DNA of 64,000 nt. Source: Paenibacillus spongiae. Its GTDB lineage: Bacteria > Bacillota > Bacilli > Paenibacillales > Paenibacillaceae. The stretch spans positions 209,001-273,000 of the forward strand of contig NZ_CP091430.1 in the NCBI RefSeq assembly GCF_024734895.1, in the 5' to 3' direction. Made by a program: the position numbers and the translations under genes. Of this stretch, positions 33,753-42,880 are shown one piece after another (within the stretch, counting starts at the first letter, position 1; every line of letters begins with the position of its first letter). The notes beneath the pieces are model-generated. The model saw nothing but the letters and a program-made list of their open reading frames with translations, had not been told where the DNA came from and ran no database searches.

Positions 33753-35712
33753 GAATGTCATCCGCAATAAACGAATATACGCCGCTTATTTTTTGAGCAG
33801 CGCGTTCTCGGTCATGATTTTTTTCGTGTGCGCGCTATTCATCTTCAATCCGGACGTTCGGAACGGGCTGTTCTATGATATCGTCCTGCAGGCGATGGGT
33901 GCGGCGGAATCGATCATGTATGTGTTTTCGTTCTTTTTCGTGCTGTATTCGGTGAGCTCGTTCCTCCGGTCGCGCAAGCGGGAGTTCGGGGTGCTGCTTA
34001 TGCACGGTATGACGAAGCGCCAGCTCAATGTCATGGTATTCCTGGAAAATATGCTAATCGGGATCGGCGCCATTATCGCCGGGATGGTCGCCGGGCTGCT
34101 GACAGGCAAGCTGTTCCTCATGATTGGCTCCAGCTTCCTTGGCATCCCGCCGCTTTCCTTCCATGTATCGTGGCAGGCTCCGGCGCTGACGATCGGCTCG
34201 TTCGCGCTGCTGTTCTTCATCATCTCGATCTGCACGTCCGCCCTGATCCGGACCAACCGGCTCATCGAGCTGTTTCAAGCGGGGCAGCAGCCGAAGGCGG
34301 AGCCCAAGGCCAGCATTCGCTTGTCGCTGCTCGCCGCTGTGCTCCTGCTCGCGAGCTACTTTCTTGCTGCAACCGCCACGGCGGCAACGGTTTATACCCG
34401 TATGTTCCCGGTTATCGGAATGACGGTCGTCGGCACCTATTTCTTTTACACGCAGTTAAGCGTCTATATAATAAAGAGGCTGCAGCGGCGAAGGCTGTTC
34501 TTCTGGCGAAATACGAACCTCATGACCCTATCGAGCTTGTCATACAGGCTGAAGGACAATGCGCGGATGTTCTTTATGGTCACGATTATCTCGACGGTCT
34601 CCTTCTGCGCAGTCGGCGTATTGACGTCCATTAACACGCTGCTCACGCAATATAACGACGATTATCCGGCTGCAGTGGGCTATATGGCCAAGGAAGGCAG
34701 CAAGGACGCGAAGCGTCACCTGGAAGGAATCGAAGCCGAGCTGGACGCACGCGGACTGAATTACGAGAAGCTGAGCTTTCCCATCAAATATCTCCATGTC
34801 GATGAGGTTATCGGATTCCGGGGCAAGGCAGATGCTGACCGCTCCGGCAGGATGAAGAGCGTGCCGCTTATCCCGTTCTCGTCCTACCGCGAAGCGGTTA
34901 TCCGGGCGGGCCATTCATTCGGCGAACGACCGTTAACCGGCGACCAGGCGCTGGTCATACTGGGCTCGTTGAAGGACAGGCCGATGCTGGGAACACGCGG
35001 GCATTTGACCTATGTATCGAAGGCGGCCGGGGGTAAGGTCCAGGAGATTGGCATCACGGAGCATGTTCCGATTCCGAATCATCTGCTGCGGGAGCTGGAG
35101 GAGGATTTCAGCGGACTGGTCGTCAGCGATTCCGTATTCAACCGGCTGGATTCACAGGTCAAGACCGATCATTACACGGGCTTCTACGTCCCGGAATCGG
35201 GCAGAACGATCGGAATGGCGAAGAACTTGGCAGGCGAGGGCGGCCGGACGAAATATGAAGCGGACAAATCCTATGCCATTACCGTCAGCGGAACGCTGGT
35301 TTCCCGTCAGAAGGGCCTGTACAGCTCGCTGCTGTTCGTCGGGCTGCTCGTCGGCACCGTGTTCTTCATCGCGGCGGGGAGCTTCCTCTATTTTCGTCTC
35401 TATGCCGATCTGGATTACGACAGGCGCCAATATATGACGATGGCGAAGGTGGGGCTGACCGACCGGGAATTGAAACGGATCGTGACGCGGCAGCTGGTGC
35501 TGCTGTTCTTCGTCCCCATTGGCGTCGCGATGATCCACAGCGTATTCGCGTTTACGGCGCTGCAGCGGTTCTTCTACATCTCCATTGCGGCCGATATGGG
35601 AATTGTGTTGATCAGCTTTTTCGTTGCGCAGGTTCTATATTTCTACTTTATTCGCAACCGCTATTTGCGGAACCTGAAGAAGATCTTCAGGCATGGGCAT
35701 GGAATCAGATGA
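33727..35712 (+). CDS. BceB-type ABC permease
   Basis: 661 residues, TTG start after GGGGGAAGAGG. Ten membrane helices are expected: helices cluster at about 15-40, 55-75, 105-135, 150-170, 195-215, 230-250, 280-305 and, after a large outside domain (about 310-530), three more near the C-terminus. This layout is the FtsX-like BceB architecture in which the large loop recognises peptide antibiotics. It overlaps bceA by 26 nt. Confidence 0.88.
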   Translation: MTFRQFVYRNVIRNKRIYAAYFLSSAFSVMIFFVCALFIFNPDVRNGLFYDIVLQAMGAAESIMYVFSFFFVLYSVSSFLRSRKREFGVLLMHGMTKRQLNVMVFLENMLIGIGAIIAGMVAGLLTGKLFLMIGSSFLGIPPLSFHVSWQAPALTIGSFALLFFIISICTSALIRTNRLIELFQAGQQPKAEPKASIRLSLLAAVLLLASYFLAATATAATVYTRMFPVIGMTVVGTYFFYTQLSVYIIKRLQRRRLFFWRNTNLMTLSSLSYRLKDNARMFFMVTIISTVSFCAVGVLTSINTLLTQYNDDYPAAVGYMAKEGSKDAKRHLEGIEAELDARGLNYEKLSFPIKYLHVDEVIGFRGKADADRSGRMKSVPLIPFSSYREAVIRAGHSFGERPLTGDQALVILGSLKDRPMLGTRGHLTYVSKAAGGKVQEIGITEHVPIPNHLLRELEEDFSGLVVSDSVFNRLDSQVKTDHYTGFYVPESGRTIGMAKNLAGEGGRTKYEADKSYAITVSGTLVSRQKGLYSSLLFVGLLVGTVFFIAAGSFLYFRLYADLDYDRRQYMTMAKVGLTDRELKRIVTRQLVLLFFVPIGVAMIHSVFAFTALQRFFYISIAADMGIVLISFFVAQVLYFYFIRNRYLRNLKKIFRHGHGIR

Positions 35713-35734
35713 GGAGAAGGAGAAACCGAACATT

Positions 35735-36595
35735 ATGGATTTTTTGGATCTAGTGAAAGCATTTATTCTGGGCCTTGTTGAGGGGCTTACCGAATTTGCG
35801 CCTGTCTCGTCTACGGGACATATGGTTATTGTCGATGACATGTGGCTTCAATCCGAGCAGTTCTTGACCAAATATGTCGCCAATACGTTCAAGGTCGTTA
35901 TTCAGCTCGGCTCGATTCTGGCCGTCGTCATCCTGTTCCGCAACCGGTTCATCGACCTGCTCGGACTGGGGCGTTTCCGCCGCGGTCAGAAGGGCATCAG
36001 CGCGGGCGAAGCTCAGGGAGCGCCATCGCAAGGGCGCTTGAAGCTGAGTCAGGTTATTGTCGGATTGATTCCGGCCGGCGTATTCGGACTGCTGCTCGAG
36101 AATTATATCGACGAGTATCTGTTCTCCACCGCAACCGTATTGATCGGGCTTGTAGTCGGAGCCGTCTTCATGATTGCGGCCGACCTGTTCCGTCCGAAGA
36201 AGGTGAAGGTCGAGACGGTGGACCAGATCACCTACAAGCAAGCATTATCGATCGGGCTTATTCAATGCTTCTCCCTGTGGCCTGGATTCTCCCGGTCGGG
36301 CTCGACCATCTCCGGCGGCGTTCTGCTCGGTCTGAGCCACCGCGCTGCGGCGGATTTCACGTTCATTATGGCGGTGCCGATCATGGCCGGAGCCAGCGGC
36401 ATCTCACTGCTGAAGAACTGGGAATACTTTACGCTGGATTCACTGCCGTTCTTTATTGTCGGTTTTCTTAGCGCGTTCGTGTTCGCGCTTGTGTCGATCC
36501 GTTTCTTCCTGAAGCTGATCAACCGGATCAAGCTGGTTCCGTTCGCTGTCTATCGGATCTTGCTTGCCGTTGTCGTCTATATCGTTTATTTCTAA
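35735..36595 (+). CDS. uppP: Undecaprenyl-diphosphate phosphatase UppP (BacA)
   Basis: About 286 residues from ATG 35735 (AAGGAG 12 nt upstream; an earlier in-frame ATG lies in bceB). The family motifs LGLVEGLTEFAPVSSTGHM and WPGFSRSGSTISGG are intact. UppP dephosphorylates undecaprenyl pyrophosphate in the membrane, recycling the carrier and protecting against bacitracin. Its position just behind the Bce permease makes functional sense, and the close spacing suggests co-transcription. Confidence 0.92.
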   Translation: MDFLDLVKAFILGLVEGLTEFAPVSSTGHMVIVDDMWLQSEQFLTKYVANTFKVVIQLGSILAVVILFRNRFIDLLGLGRFRRGQKGISAGEAQGAPSQGRLKLSQVIVGLIPAGVFGLLLENYIDEYLFSTATVLIGLVVGAVFMIAADLFRPKKVKVETVDQITYKQALSIGLIQCFSLWPGFSRSGSTISGGVLLGLSHRAAADFTFIMAVPIMAGASGISLLKNWEYFTLDSLPFFIVGFLSAFVFALVSIRFFLKLINRIKLVPFAVYRILLAVVVYIVYF

Positions 36596-36653
36596 CTCAC
36601 ACGGCGAGGCCGGTTCTGAGCAAAGCGAAGAGTGGCAGCGGATCGTGCAAATC

Positions 36654-36706
36654 AAAAAAAAAGCGAATGGCCTGCCGGATTTCCACGGCGGCATTCGCTT
36701 TTTTTT
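36654..36706. terminator. Strong bidirectional terminator after uppP
   Basis: AAAAAAAAAGCGAATG (36654-36669) pairs with CATTCGCTTTTTTTT, with an inner GCCG/CGGC stem. Poly-A and poly-T tracts flank it. Confidence 0.9.
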
Positions 36707-36726
36707 GTCATATGGCAATTCGCCGA

Positions 36727-37029
36727 TTACGGTTTGTAATCAATCTCCAGGAAGCGTTCAACCTCTGTTGCCCAGCGCTCCTGTACGAATTGGACATGCA
36801 GCGGGTGTTCGTTATACGCATCGTAGTCCGATTGACTCGCGAATTCCATGGCGAAGCCGTGATCATAATCGTTCTTGGGGCTGACCTGCCGATAGACGCG
36901 AAAGTTATTCACCGCCGGAATAGAGGCGAGAATCGCTTGTCCGTCCTCGAGAAAGCGGCGCTCTTCCTCCGACCCCTTCGCATGCTTCAGATTGAAAATA
37001 ACCGAATGCAGAATCCATTCTTTATTCAT
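36727..37029 (-). CDS. Dabb-domain (stress-responsive A/B barrel) protein
   Basis: 100 residues, ATG after AAGGAG. The dimeric alpha/beta barrel pattern is visible: ILHSVIFNLK at the start, then VNNFRVYRQVSPKNDYDHGFAMEF and HPLHVQFVQ. These small cytoplasmic proteins occur in bacteria and plants, often under stress control; biochemical roles vary. It is divergent from the universal stress gene. Confidence 0.85.
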   Translation of the reverse strand: MNKEWILHSVIFNLKHAKGSEEERRFLEDGQAILASIPAVNNFRVYRQVSPKNDYDHGFAMEFASQSDYDAYNEHPLHVQFVQERWATEVERFLEIDYKP

Positions 37030-37071
37030 AGTAACCGCTCCTTCGCATTCATTTTTCTCGTTAACCGGGTT

Positions 37072-37100
37072 TTGACTTTCGTCAATATTTCGTTGATAAT
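37072..37100 (+). promoter_or_regulatory. Candidate promoter of the universal stress gene
   Basis: TTGACT (37072-37077), 17-nt spacer, GATAAT (37095-37100), about 150 nt before the start codon. Confidence 0.4.
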
Positions 37101-37251
37101 TCGCCTAACATTGTACAGCGTTTCTGCTATAGAATAAGAGTACGAGGTACCGTTTCATAGGTGGGGAAATCGGGTAATCGTATTGTGTATCCGATAAGTT
37201 GAACCAAAGCAAAGATAAAGAACCATACCGAAAAAGATGGGGAGTGTTCGT

Positions 37252-37683
37252 ATGCTATTTGCTCACGTGGTCGTCGCTTTCGACGGATCGGTACAATCAT
37301 GGAAAGCATTAGAGTATGCAGTCAAGCTGGTTGAGACGGAGCAGACAGGTAAACTGTCGGTCGTTCATGTGTACAGTCTGCCGTATGTAGCGGTCGCCGA
37401 TACGATGCTGACGGCAACGGCTTCGATGCAGAAGGAGCTTTACGAAAGAGCGGAGGCTTTGCTTGCCGAAGCCGGCAAAAAAGTAGCCCATCTCCCGTCT
37501 TCGCATGTCGAGCTTCTTGAGGGCAGTCCCGCACAGTCGATTCTGAATTATTCGGAACAGAATGATTGCAGTCTCATCATAATTGGCAGCCGCGGTCTGG
37601 GCGGCATTCGCGAGTTCATGATGGGCAGCGTCAGCCATAATGTGGTCCAGCATTCCGCCATACCGGTTTTGATTATGAAGTAG
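37252..37683 (+). CDS. Universal stress protein (UspA family)
   Basis: 143 residues from ATG 37252, 7 nt after GGGGAG. HVVVAFDGSVQSWKAL begins the fold, and GSRGLGGIREFMMGSVS carries the G-2x-G-9x-GS nucleotide-binding motif, so it should bind ATP. Usp proteins accumulate in stressed or non-growing cells. A G-U-rich 13-bp terminator hairpin follows at 37720-37756. Confidence 0.88.
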   Translation: MLFAHVVVAFDGSVQSWKALEYAVKLVETEQTGKLSVVHVYSLPYVAVADTMLTATASMQKELYERAEALLAEAGKKVAHLPSSHVELLEGSPAQSILNYSEQNDCSLIIIGSRGLGGIREFMMGSVSHNVVQHSAIPVLIMK

Positions 37684-37719
37684 AACCGGCTCCCCCTAAA
37701 CAAGGAGCGTCCTATAATG

Positions 37720-37756
37720 GCTCTATCTGCCTGGCAACGGGCGGATGGAGCTTTTT
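37720..37756 (+). terminator. Terminator after the usp gene
   Basis: GCTCTATCTGCCT pairs with GGGCGGATGGAGC (three G-U pairs), then TTTTT. Confidence 0.75.
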
Positions 37757-37833
37757 AAGTTTGCGGCTGCTCTCCCCATTATAATCCATATTCAATCCCC
37801 AGCGTACAATTGTTTACCAATGAAAGACAACGA

Positions 37834-37862
37834 TTGCCAATTCGACAAGAAAGCGTTAAACT
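37834..37862 (+). promoter_or_regulatory. Promoter of the phytanoyl-CoA dioxygenase-like gene
   Basis: TTGCCA (37834-37839), 17-nt spacer, TAAACT (37857-37862). Confidence 0.5.
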
Positions 37863-37875
37863 GATAGCGTTTACA
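37862..37875. promoter_or_regulatory. CcpA (cre)-like site
   Basis: TGATAGCGTTTACA matches the cre consensus TGWAANCGNTNWCA at all but one fixed position. It starts at the end of the -10 box, where bound CcpA would block transcription. Confidence 0.5.
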
Positions 37876-37904
37876 TTTTGTTCTCAAATGGAGGAGAAGT
37901 GACG

Positions 37905-38756
37905 ATGCCGGTTCCATATGAAGTCGATTTCTCACAATTTGAACTTAGCGAGGAACAAAAGTTTCTGTTCGACCTGAAGGGGTACATTGTGATTCCGAAC
38001 GTATTGTCCGCGGAGCAGACGGAAGCGATCCGGGAGCAGGTATTGAATGATATGGAGCGGAAGGAAAATCGCACCGATACAGAGAAGAAGGCTGGAATCG
38101 TGCAGGGTTCCTCGGTGCCGGGGGGAGCGGCGGAAGCCATCTTGAGAAGCCCCGTCGTGAAAGGAACGCTTAAGGAATTGATCGGTCCGGATGTGAGGCT
38201 GGATCATGTGTTCACCGTTAAACGCGAGAAGGGGCAGGGCGACCATTTGGGGCCGCATCAAGGCGGGCCGATGCGCAGCCCGCACTTCCATTATCACTAT
38301 ACAGAAGGCCAAGTTTATGCGGGTCTGACCCGAATGGTTGTCGAACTGAATGATGTCGGCTTGAACGAAGGAGGCACGATGTTCCTTGCGGGCAGTCATA
38401 AATCGAATATGAAAGTGCCCAAATCGCTCCTGGCGAGAAAGGATCAGTACGGCGCTCCGTTCGAAGGCTATGAAGCGCCTGCAGGTTCAATCGTCTTCTT
38501 CAGCGAGAATACATGCCATGTCGGACCGGTATGGCAGAATCCGGACCATCCGCGCATCTCGATCCTGTTCGCTTTCTGCAACATCGGCATGCGCTGGCAT
38601 AGACACAGCAACGTCTCGCAAGAAGTTATTGACGGGCTAAGCGCGGAAGGGCGCTGGTATTTCCGCGACATCTGGCCATGGGACAACCATGGAGGGACCG
38701 GGGGCCGCAATCTCGTCATCGTCGAGGATGACGGAAGCTTGACCGTTTCCCCTTAA
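37905..38756 (+). CDS. Phytanoyl-CoA dioxygenase-family oxygenase
   Basis: 283 residues from ATG 37905, 8 nt after GGAGGAG. The family is Fe(II)/2-oxoglutarate-dependent. Candidate iron ligands are in GPHQGGPM (His) and the late CHVGPVWQ (His), and the 2-oxoglutarate arginine is probably in HPRISILF. The acid partner is less clear because the first part reads HLGPHQGG rather than HxD. The substrate is unknown; these enzymes hydroxylate small metabolites. A CcpA-like site suggests carbon catabolite control. Confidence 0.75.
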   Translation: MPVPYEVDFSQFELSEEQKFLFDLKGYIVIPNVLSAEQTEAIREQVLNDMERKENRTDTEKKAGIVQGSSVPGGAAEAILRSPVVKGTLKELIGPDVRLDHVFTVKREKGQGDHLGPHQGGPMRSPHFHYHYTEGQVYAGLTRMVVELNDVGLNEGGTMFLAGSHKSNMKVPKSLLARKDQYGAPFEGYEAPAGSIVFFSENTCHVGPVWQNPDHPRISILFAFCNIGMRWHRHSNVSQEVIDGLSAEGRWYFRDIWPWDNHGGTGGRNLVIVEDDGSLTVSP

Positions 38757-38787
38757 TGGCCGGGTGAAGAGAAGAGCCGTTCAATCA

Positions 38788-38825
38788 AAGAAGAGCCGCC
38801 CAGATACATGCTGGACGGCTCTTTC
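38788..38825. terminator. Bidirectional terminator
   Basis: AAGAAGAGCCG-CCCAG pairs with CTGG-a-CGGCTCTTTC between convergent genes. Confidence 0.75.
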
Positions 38826-38849
38826 CCGTGAAATTCGTTGACGTTTGGA

Positions 38850-40046
38850 TTACGCTGCCGCAGATCTTGCTTCGGGTTTCGTGCGGCGTGCGGCGGCAGC
38901 TGCGAAGATCATGACGAGAAAGAGGAGAACCGCGCAGCCGGTGAATAACCAACGTGTGGCATCCGGGCCGAAGTCATCCATAAACCATCCCGTCGCTCTA
39001 GGTATGACTGCGCCGCCAATGCCGCCTGCTGCCATCAACAGGCTCGTTGTCCGCTCCGTATGGCCGGGTATGGCGCGATTCGTGAAGACGAGCGCAATTG
39101 CGAACATACCGGACATGAACAGACCCGTGCCGAACGTCAGGATGAAGGTTTCGGCAGCCCCGGTAAGCAGGCCCATTGCACCGAACGTAACCGTAGATAT
39201 GGCGCACATGAGCAGGAGATAGGTCACGCCGCCGAACCGGTCGGCAATCTGGCCGGCTACGAGCCTGCCGAGTACCATGGCACCCCAGAAGAGGCTGAGT
39301 GCCAGCGTCGCCGATGATTCCGAGAGCCCGTTGCTTGCCACAAGCAAGGACGGCAGGTAATGGATGAAGCTCATTTCCAGACCGACGTACAAGGCGAAGA
39401 AGGCGATGCCTGCGAACAGCACCGGGAGATACCGGCGGCTCATGACGGCAGGCTTTGCAGCAGCTGGACTGCCGCTGCCGCTCGAATCCTCCGGCCGCTT
39501 GTCGAGCAGAGACGGCCAGTAGAATACCCATAACAGCAATGCGCCGATGGCCAGAAGGCCGACAACTCCGAATGTCATTCTCCAATAGCCGTTTGCGATC
39601 AATAGGGCGCCCGCGAACGGCATCAGCAGCGCACCGACTCCGAAGAAGACTTCAACCCTGCTCATGGCGACGTTGGCATTCTTTCCGGTAGAGCCGATAA
39701 TGAAGGAGCCGACAACCGATTCCGTCGTGCCAAGACCAAAACCGGCAAGCGGCGCAATAGTAAGCATAACCGTCCAAGGCGGAAGCATAACATAGACAGC
39801 TTCAGCTGCGATCGTGATCCCGAGCACGGATAAGAGCACTGTTTTTTTGCCGAATTTCCGAATAAGCCATGGCGTCAGCAGCATACCGACCATGCCGCCT
39901 AAGAATTGATGCATGACGAGCTGTCCCCCGTCACTATATTGAACCCCGTAAGCGTGAATCATCGGTTCCATAACGGCCCCGATTACAAGCTGCCCCAGTC
40001 CGACGACCAGGTAAGCGATACATCCCAGAAAGACAAGCCGGGTCAT
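38850..40046 (-). CDS. MFS transporter
   Basis: About 398 residues from MTRLVFLGCIAYLVVGLG (ATG 40046, after AGAGGAGA). Twelve membrane helices are expected, split by a central hydrophilic loop (about 190-215, KRPEDSSGSGSP). The A-motif-like LIRKFGKKTVLL lies between helices 2 and 3 and a related QIADRFGGVTYL between 8 and 9. It resembles the sugar/fucose-permease-like or drug-proton antiporter groups; the substrate cannot be inferred. Confidence 0.85.
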   Translation of the reverse strand: MTRLVFLGCIAYLVVGLGQLVIGAVMEPMIHAYGVQYSDGGQLVMHQFLGGMVGMLLTPWLIRKFGKKTVLLSVLGITIAAEAVYVMLPPWTVMLTIAPLAGFGLGTTESVVGSFIIGSTGKNANVAMSRVEVFFGVGALLMPFAGALLIANGYWRMTFGVVGLLAIGALLLWVFYWPSLLDKRPEDSSGSGSPAAAKPAVMSRRYLPVLFAGIAFFALYVGLEMSFIHYLPSLLVASNGLSESSATLALSLFWGAMVLGRLVAGQIADRFGGVTYLLLMCAISTVTFGAMGLLTGAAETFILTFGTGLFMSGMFAIALVFTNRAIPGHTERTTSLLMAAGGIGGAVIPRATGWFMDDFGPDATRWLFTGCAVLLFLVMIFAAAAARRTKPEARSAAA

Positions 40047-40548
40047 GATGTAAGAATCTCCTCTCAACTCCAATGCTCTGTATACAATACCATGCTTATC
40101 TGTATTTTCATATGTGAAAATGCTGCAGCTGCCCGATGAACAATGCCTTTATAGGAGAAGCCCCGACAACCGTCGTACGAATTAACCACGATAATAATAG
40201 GTATGACACAATTCGACAACATCATTGTATTTTCCAAGCTATAATGCTTGAGAAAGTGTTGGGCTGGCGTCCGTATACTGGAAAGGCGAGTCTTAAGCTG
40301 CGTGACAAAATAGTAAGTAGGCATTAATACCTAGATTGAAAAAAGGTGCATCTGCGATAAATAGATTAATGCGATAACGACGGGGGATATAAGCCTCTCA
40401 CAAGCACAGGGGCTTGTCGGACAATTCAGGGACTAATTTCCTATTATATGTCGGAAAAAATCGGCAAAGGACTTCTTTTCAATTGGTAATTGACTTATAA
40501 TGAGTTGTACTGCGAGCGACTACTCTATTTCGTAAAGAAGGTTTGATT
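40047..40548. other. Intergenic region without a supported gene
   Basis: This divergent region must hold the promoters of the MFS gene and of the c-di-GMP gene. A 7-bp hairpin (AAGCCTC/GGGGCTT, around 40395-40420) and a TATAAT (40495-40500) without a good -35 are seen. No c-di-GMP riboswitch core was recognised. Confidence 0.4.
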
Positions 40549-42582
40549 ATGACTCACCTGCAGGGACATTACAACAGCATGATTGTGCTGCTTTCCGTTC
40601 TCATTGCGGTGGCCGCGTCTTATTCAGCAATCAACTTGGCGGGCAAGATTTCGCATGTCAAGGGGAAGAGCCGTATGATCTGGTTGTTTGTCGGCTCTTT
40701 TGTTATGGGCATCGGCGTTTGGTCCATGCATTTTGTCGGCATGCTGGCCTTTCATTTGGGCTTGACCGTCGAATACAACATTCCAATTACGCTTGTGTCT
40801 ATGATTGCGAGTATCAGTGCGTCGTTCATAGCTTTCAGAGTGACTTCCGCTCCTCATGCGGGCATCCGTCAGATGGTACCGGCTGGTATATATATGGGAG
40901 GCGGTATCGTTGCCATGCATTACATCGGCATGTCCGCTATCCGATGGCCAATCGTCCTTCACTATAATACGTTCTACTGTGTGCTGTCCGTTATCGTTGC
41001 GTTGGCGGCATCCTACGCGGCCCTCTACTTATTTGTGAAGCTTCGCAATTCGTCGGGGTTCAGCAAGCTCAAGCTGCTGTGCGCGGTACTGATGGGGGCC
41101 GCCATTTGCGGGATGCACTATACCGGCATGCTGGCGACCGCGTTTAGTCTGGATGCATCGGCGAACCATTCGGTCGATAATATCGCGGATTCCCAGACGA
41201 TCCTGCTGATCGGCGTGGCGATCGCTACCTTCCTCATTCTGGCCATTTCCTGGGGGGTCGTCTTCTTCGACCGGACCGTGCTCGAGCGGATGGCGTATAA
41301 TGATGCGTTAACCGGATTGTTGAACCGTCATCAATTGGTGCGATATTTTGAAAACTCATACCCGGCGAAGGAAAGCGGTTATCTGTTATTCATCGATCTG
41401 GACCGGTTTAAGACGATTAACGACACGCTCGGGCATGATGCGGGCGACCTGTTCATTAAAGAAGTGGCATCCCGGATTAAGCGGACGACGTCAGGCGACG
41501 ATACGGTATTCCGGCTCGGCGGGGATGAGTTTCTCGTCGCTTCGGCCAGAGGCAGGCGGAAGGAAGCGGCCGATTTGGCGGAGCGGCTCATTGCCGTCAT
41601 CAAACAGCCTTATACCGTATTGGGGAATGAAATCTATATGACGGCGAGCATCGGCATCAGCTTGGCGCCCGAGCACGGGACGACCCGTACCTCGCTGCTG
41701 AAAGCGGCCGATATGGCGATGTATCGCGCGAAGAGTCTGGGGAAGAATCAATACCAGCTGTTCGATGAAGAAATCGACCGGACGTATGTCCGGAAGATGG
41801 AGCTGGAGCGGGATCTGCGCAAGGCGTTGGCGAACGACGAGCTGCTGATCTATTATCAGCCGAAATGGGATTCCCAGCACAATCGAGTAGGGGGAATGGA
41901 GGCGCTGCTTCGTTGGCAGCATCCCCGTCTCGGCTTGATTTCTCCGGTGGAGTTTATTCCCATTGCGGAGGAGACGGGGCTGATCGTATCGATGACCCGT
42001 TGGATGCTCCGCAAGGTATGCTTGCAGAACCGCACATGGCAGCAGCAGGGTTTGGTTCATGTATGCGTCTCCGTCAATATGTCGATCCGCGTGTTCGAGA
42101 GCGGCATGCTCAGAGAGATGGTCGCCGATGCGCTTGCATTCTCGCAGCTGGCGCCGCAAGATTTGGAGCTGGAGATCACCGAATCCATCGCCATGTACGA
42201 TATGCAGGATACGATCAGTCAGCTGCAGGACCTGAAGCAGCTCGGCGTACGCGTATCGATGGACGATTTCGGCACGGGCTACTCGTCCTTGGGAAGCCTG
42301 GACGAAATGCCGATCGACGCGCTGAAAATTGATCAGATGTTTATCCGTCAGAGCACGCTGCCCTCCAAGCAGGCGATTATAAGCACCATCATCGCCATCG
42401 CGAACCACTTGAACCTGGAGGTCGTAGCCGAAGGGGTCGAGACGGAGGAACAGATCGGCTTCCTGCAGTCGCGCGGCTGCCGGGTCATGCAGGGCTTCTA
42501 TTATGGAAAGCCGATGGATGCCCAAGCGATCGAAGCGTGGATTGCGGCGGCGACGAAGAGCGAACGATCGCAGACAAGCTAA
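40549..42582 (+). CDS. MHYT-GGDEF-EAL c-di-GMP signalling protein
   Basis: About 677 residues. The N-terminus (1-245) is a seven-helix MHYT sensor with SMHFVGMLAF, AMHYIGMSA and GMHYTGMLA, thought to bind copper and sense gases. The GGDEF domain (about 255-420) has an intact RLGGDEF, and the EAL domain (about 430-670) has MEALLRW with DDFGTGYSS and the late VVAEGVE. Both synthase and phosphodiesterase motifs look complete, so net activity cannot be predicted. Free-standing gene with a terminator at 42628-42658. Confidence 0.92.
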   Translation: MTHLQGHYNSMIVLLSVLIAVAASYSAINLAGKISHVKGKSRMIWLFVGSFVMGIGVWSMHFVGMLAFHLGLTVEYNIPITLVSMIASISASFIAFRVTSAPHAGIRQMVPAGIYMGGGIVAMHYIGMSAIRWPIVLHYNTFYCVLSVIVALAASYAALYLFVKLRNSSGFSKLKLLCAVLMGAAICGMHYTGMLATAFSLDASANHSVDNIADSQTILLIGVAIATFLILAISWGVVFFDRTVLERMAYNDALTGLLNRHQLVRYFENSYPAKESGYLLFIDLDRFKTINDTLGHDAGDLFIKEVASRIKRTTSGDDTVFRLGGDEFLVASARGRRKEAADLAERLIAVIKQPYTVLGNEIYMTASIGISLAPEHGTTRTSLLKAADMAMYRAKSLGKNQYQLFDEEIDRTYVRKMELERDLRKALANDELLIYYQPKWDSQHNRVGGMEALLRWQHPRLGLISPVEFIPIAEETGLIVSMTRWMLRKVCLQNRTWQQQGLVHVCVSVNMSIRVFESGMLREMVADALAFSQLAPQDLELEITESIAMYDMQDTISQLQDLKQLGVRVSMDDFGTGYSSLGSLDEMPIDALKIDQMFIRQSTLPSKQAIISTIIAIANHLNLEVVAEGVETEEQIGFLQSRGCRVMQGFYYGKPMDAQAIEAWIAAATKSERSQTS

Positions 42583-42627
42583 GCGGACGAATAGGATCAT
42601 GACTGCCGCAGCGAGTGTTGGATATTG

Positions 42628-42658
42628 AAGGGAACGCCTGCGAGGGCGTTCCCTTTCT
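42628..42658 (+). terminator. Terminator after the GGDEF-EAL gene
   Basis: AAGGGAACGCC (42628-42638) pairs with GGCGTTCCCTT (42645-42655), followed by TCTTG. Confidence 0.7.
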
Positions 42659-42820
42659 TGTATTTGTGCGGACATTTAGAACCCGGCAGGCGAAATCTTC
42701 TTAGACGATGTTCGCCTATTGAGGGGTGCCGCCCGCCCGCCCGAATATTATCGGCACGCCGGGAATTGCTGCCGACGACGCCAGATACCTGATGTCGTTA
42801 ATCGGAAGGTACTAACGGTT

Positions 42821-42873
42821 AAGAACGAAGAATGACGTGCGGATCAGAGCGATCCGGCACGTCATTCGTTCTT
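42821..42873. terminator. Long hairpin at the 3' end of the helicase gene
   Basis: AAGAACGAA-g-AATGACGTGC-CGGATC-type arms: AAGAACGAA...GCGGATC pairs with GATCCG...TTCGTTCTT over about 24 bp. It lies just past the helicase stop (minus strand). Confidence 0.75.
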
Positions 42874-42880
42874 GATGCTG

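Noticed and set aside
40330..40548. c-di-GMP riboswitch before the GGDEF-EAL gene
   Set aside because: No GEMM core (GGCAAACC, GGGACGCAAAG) is present.
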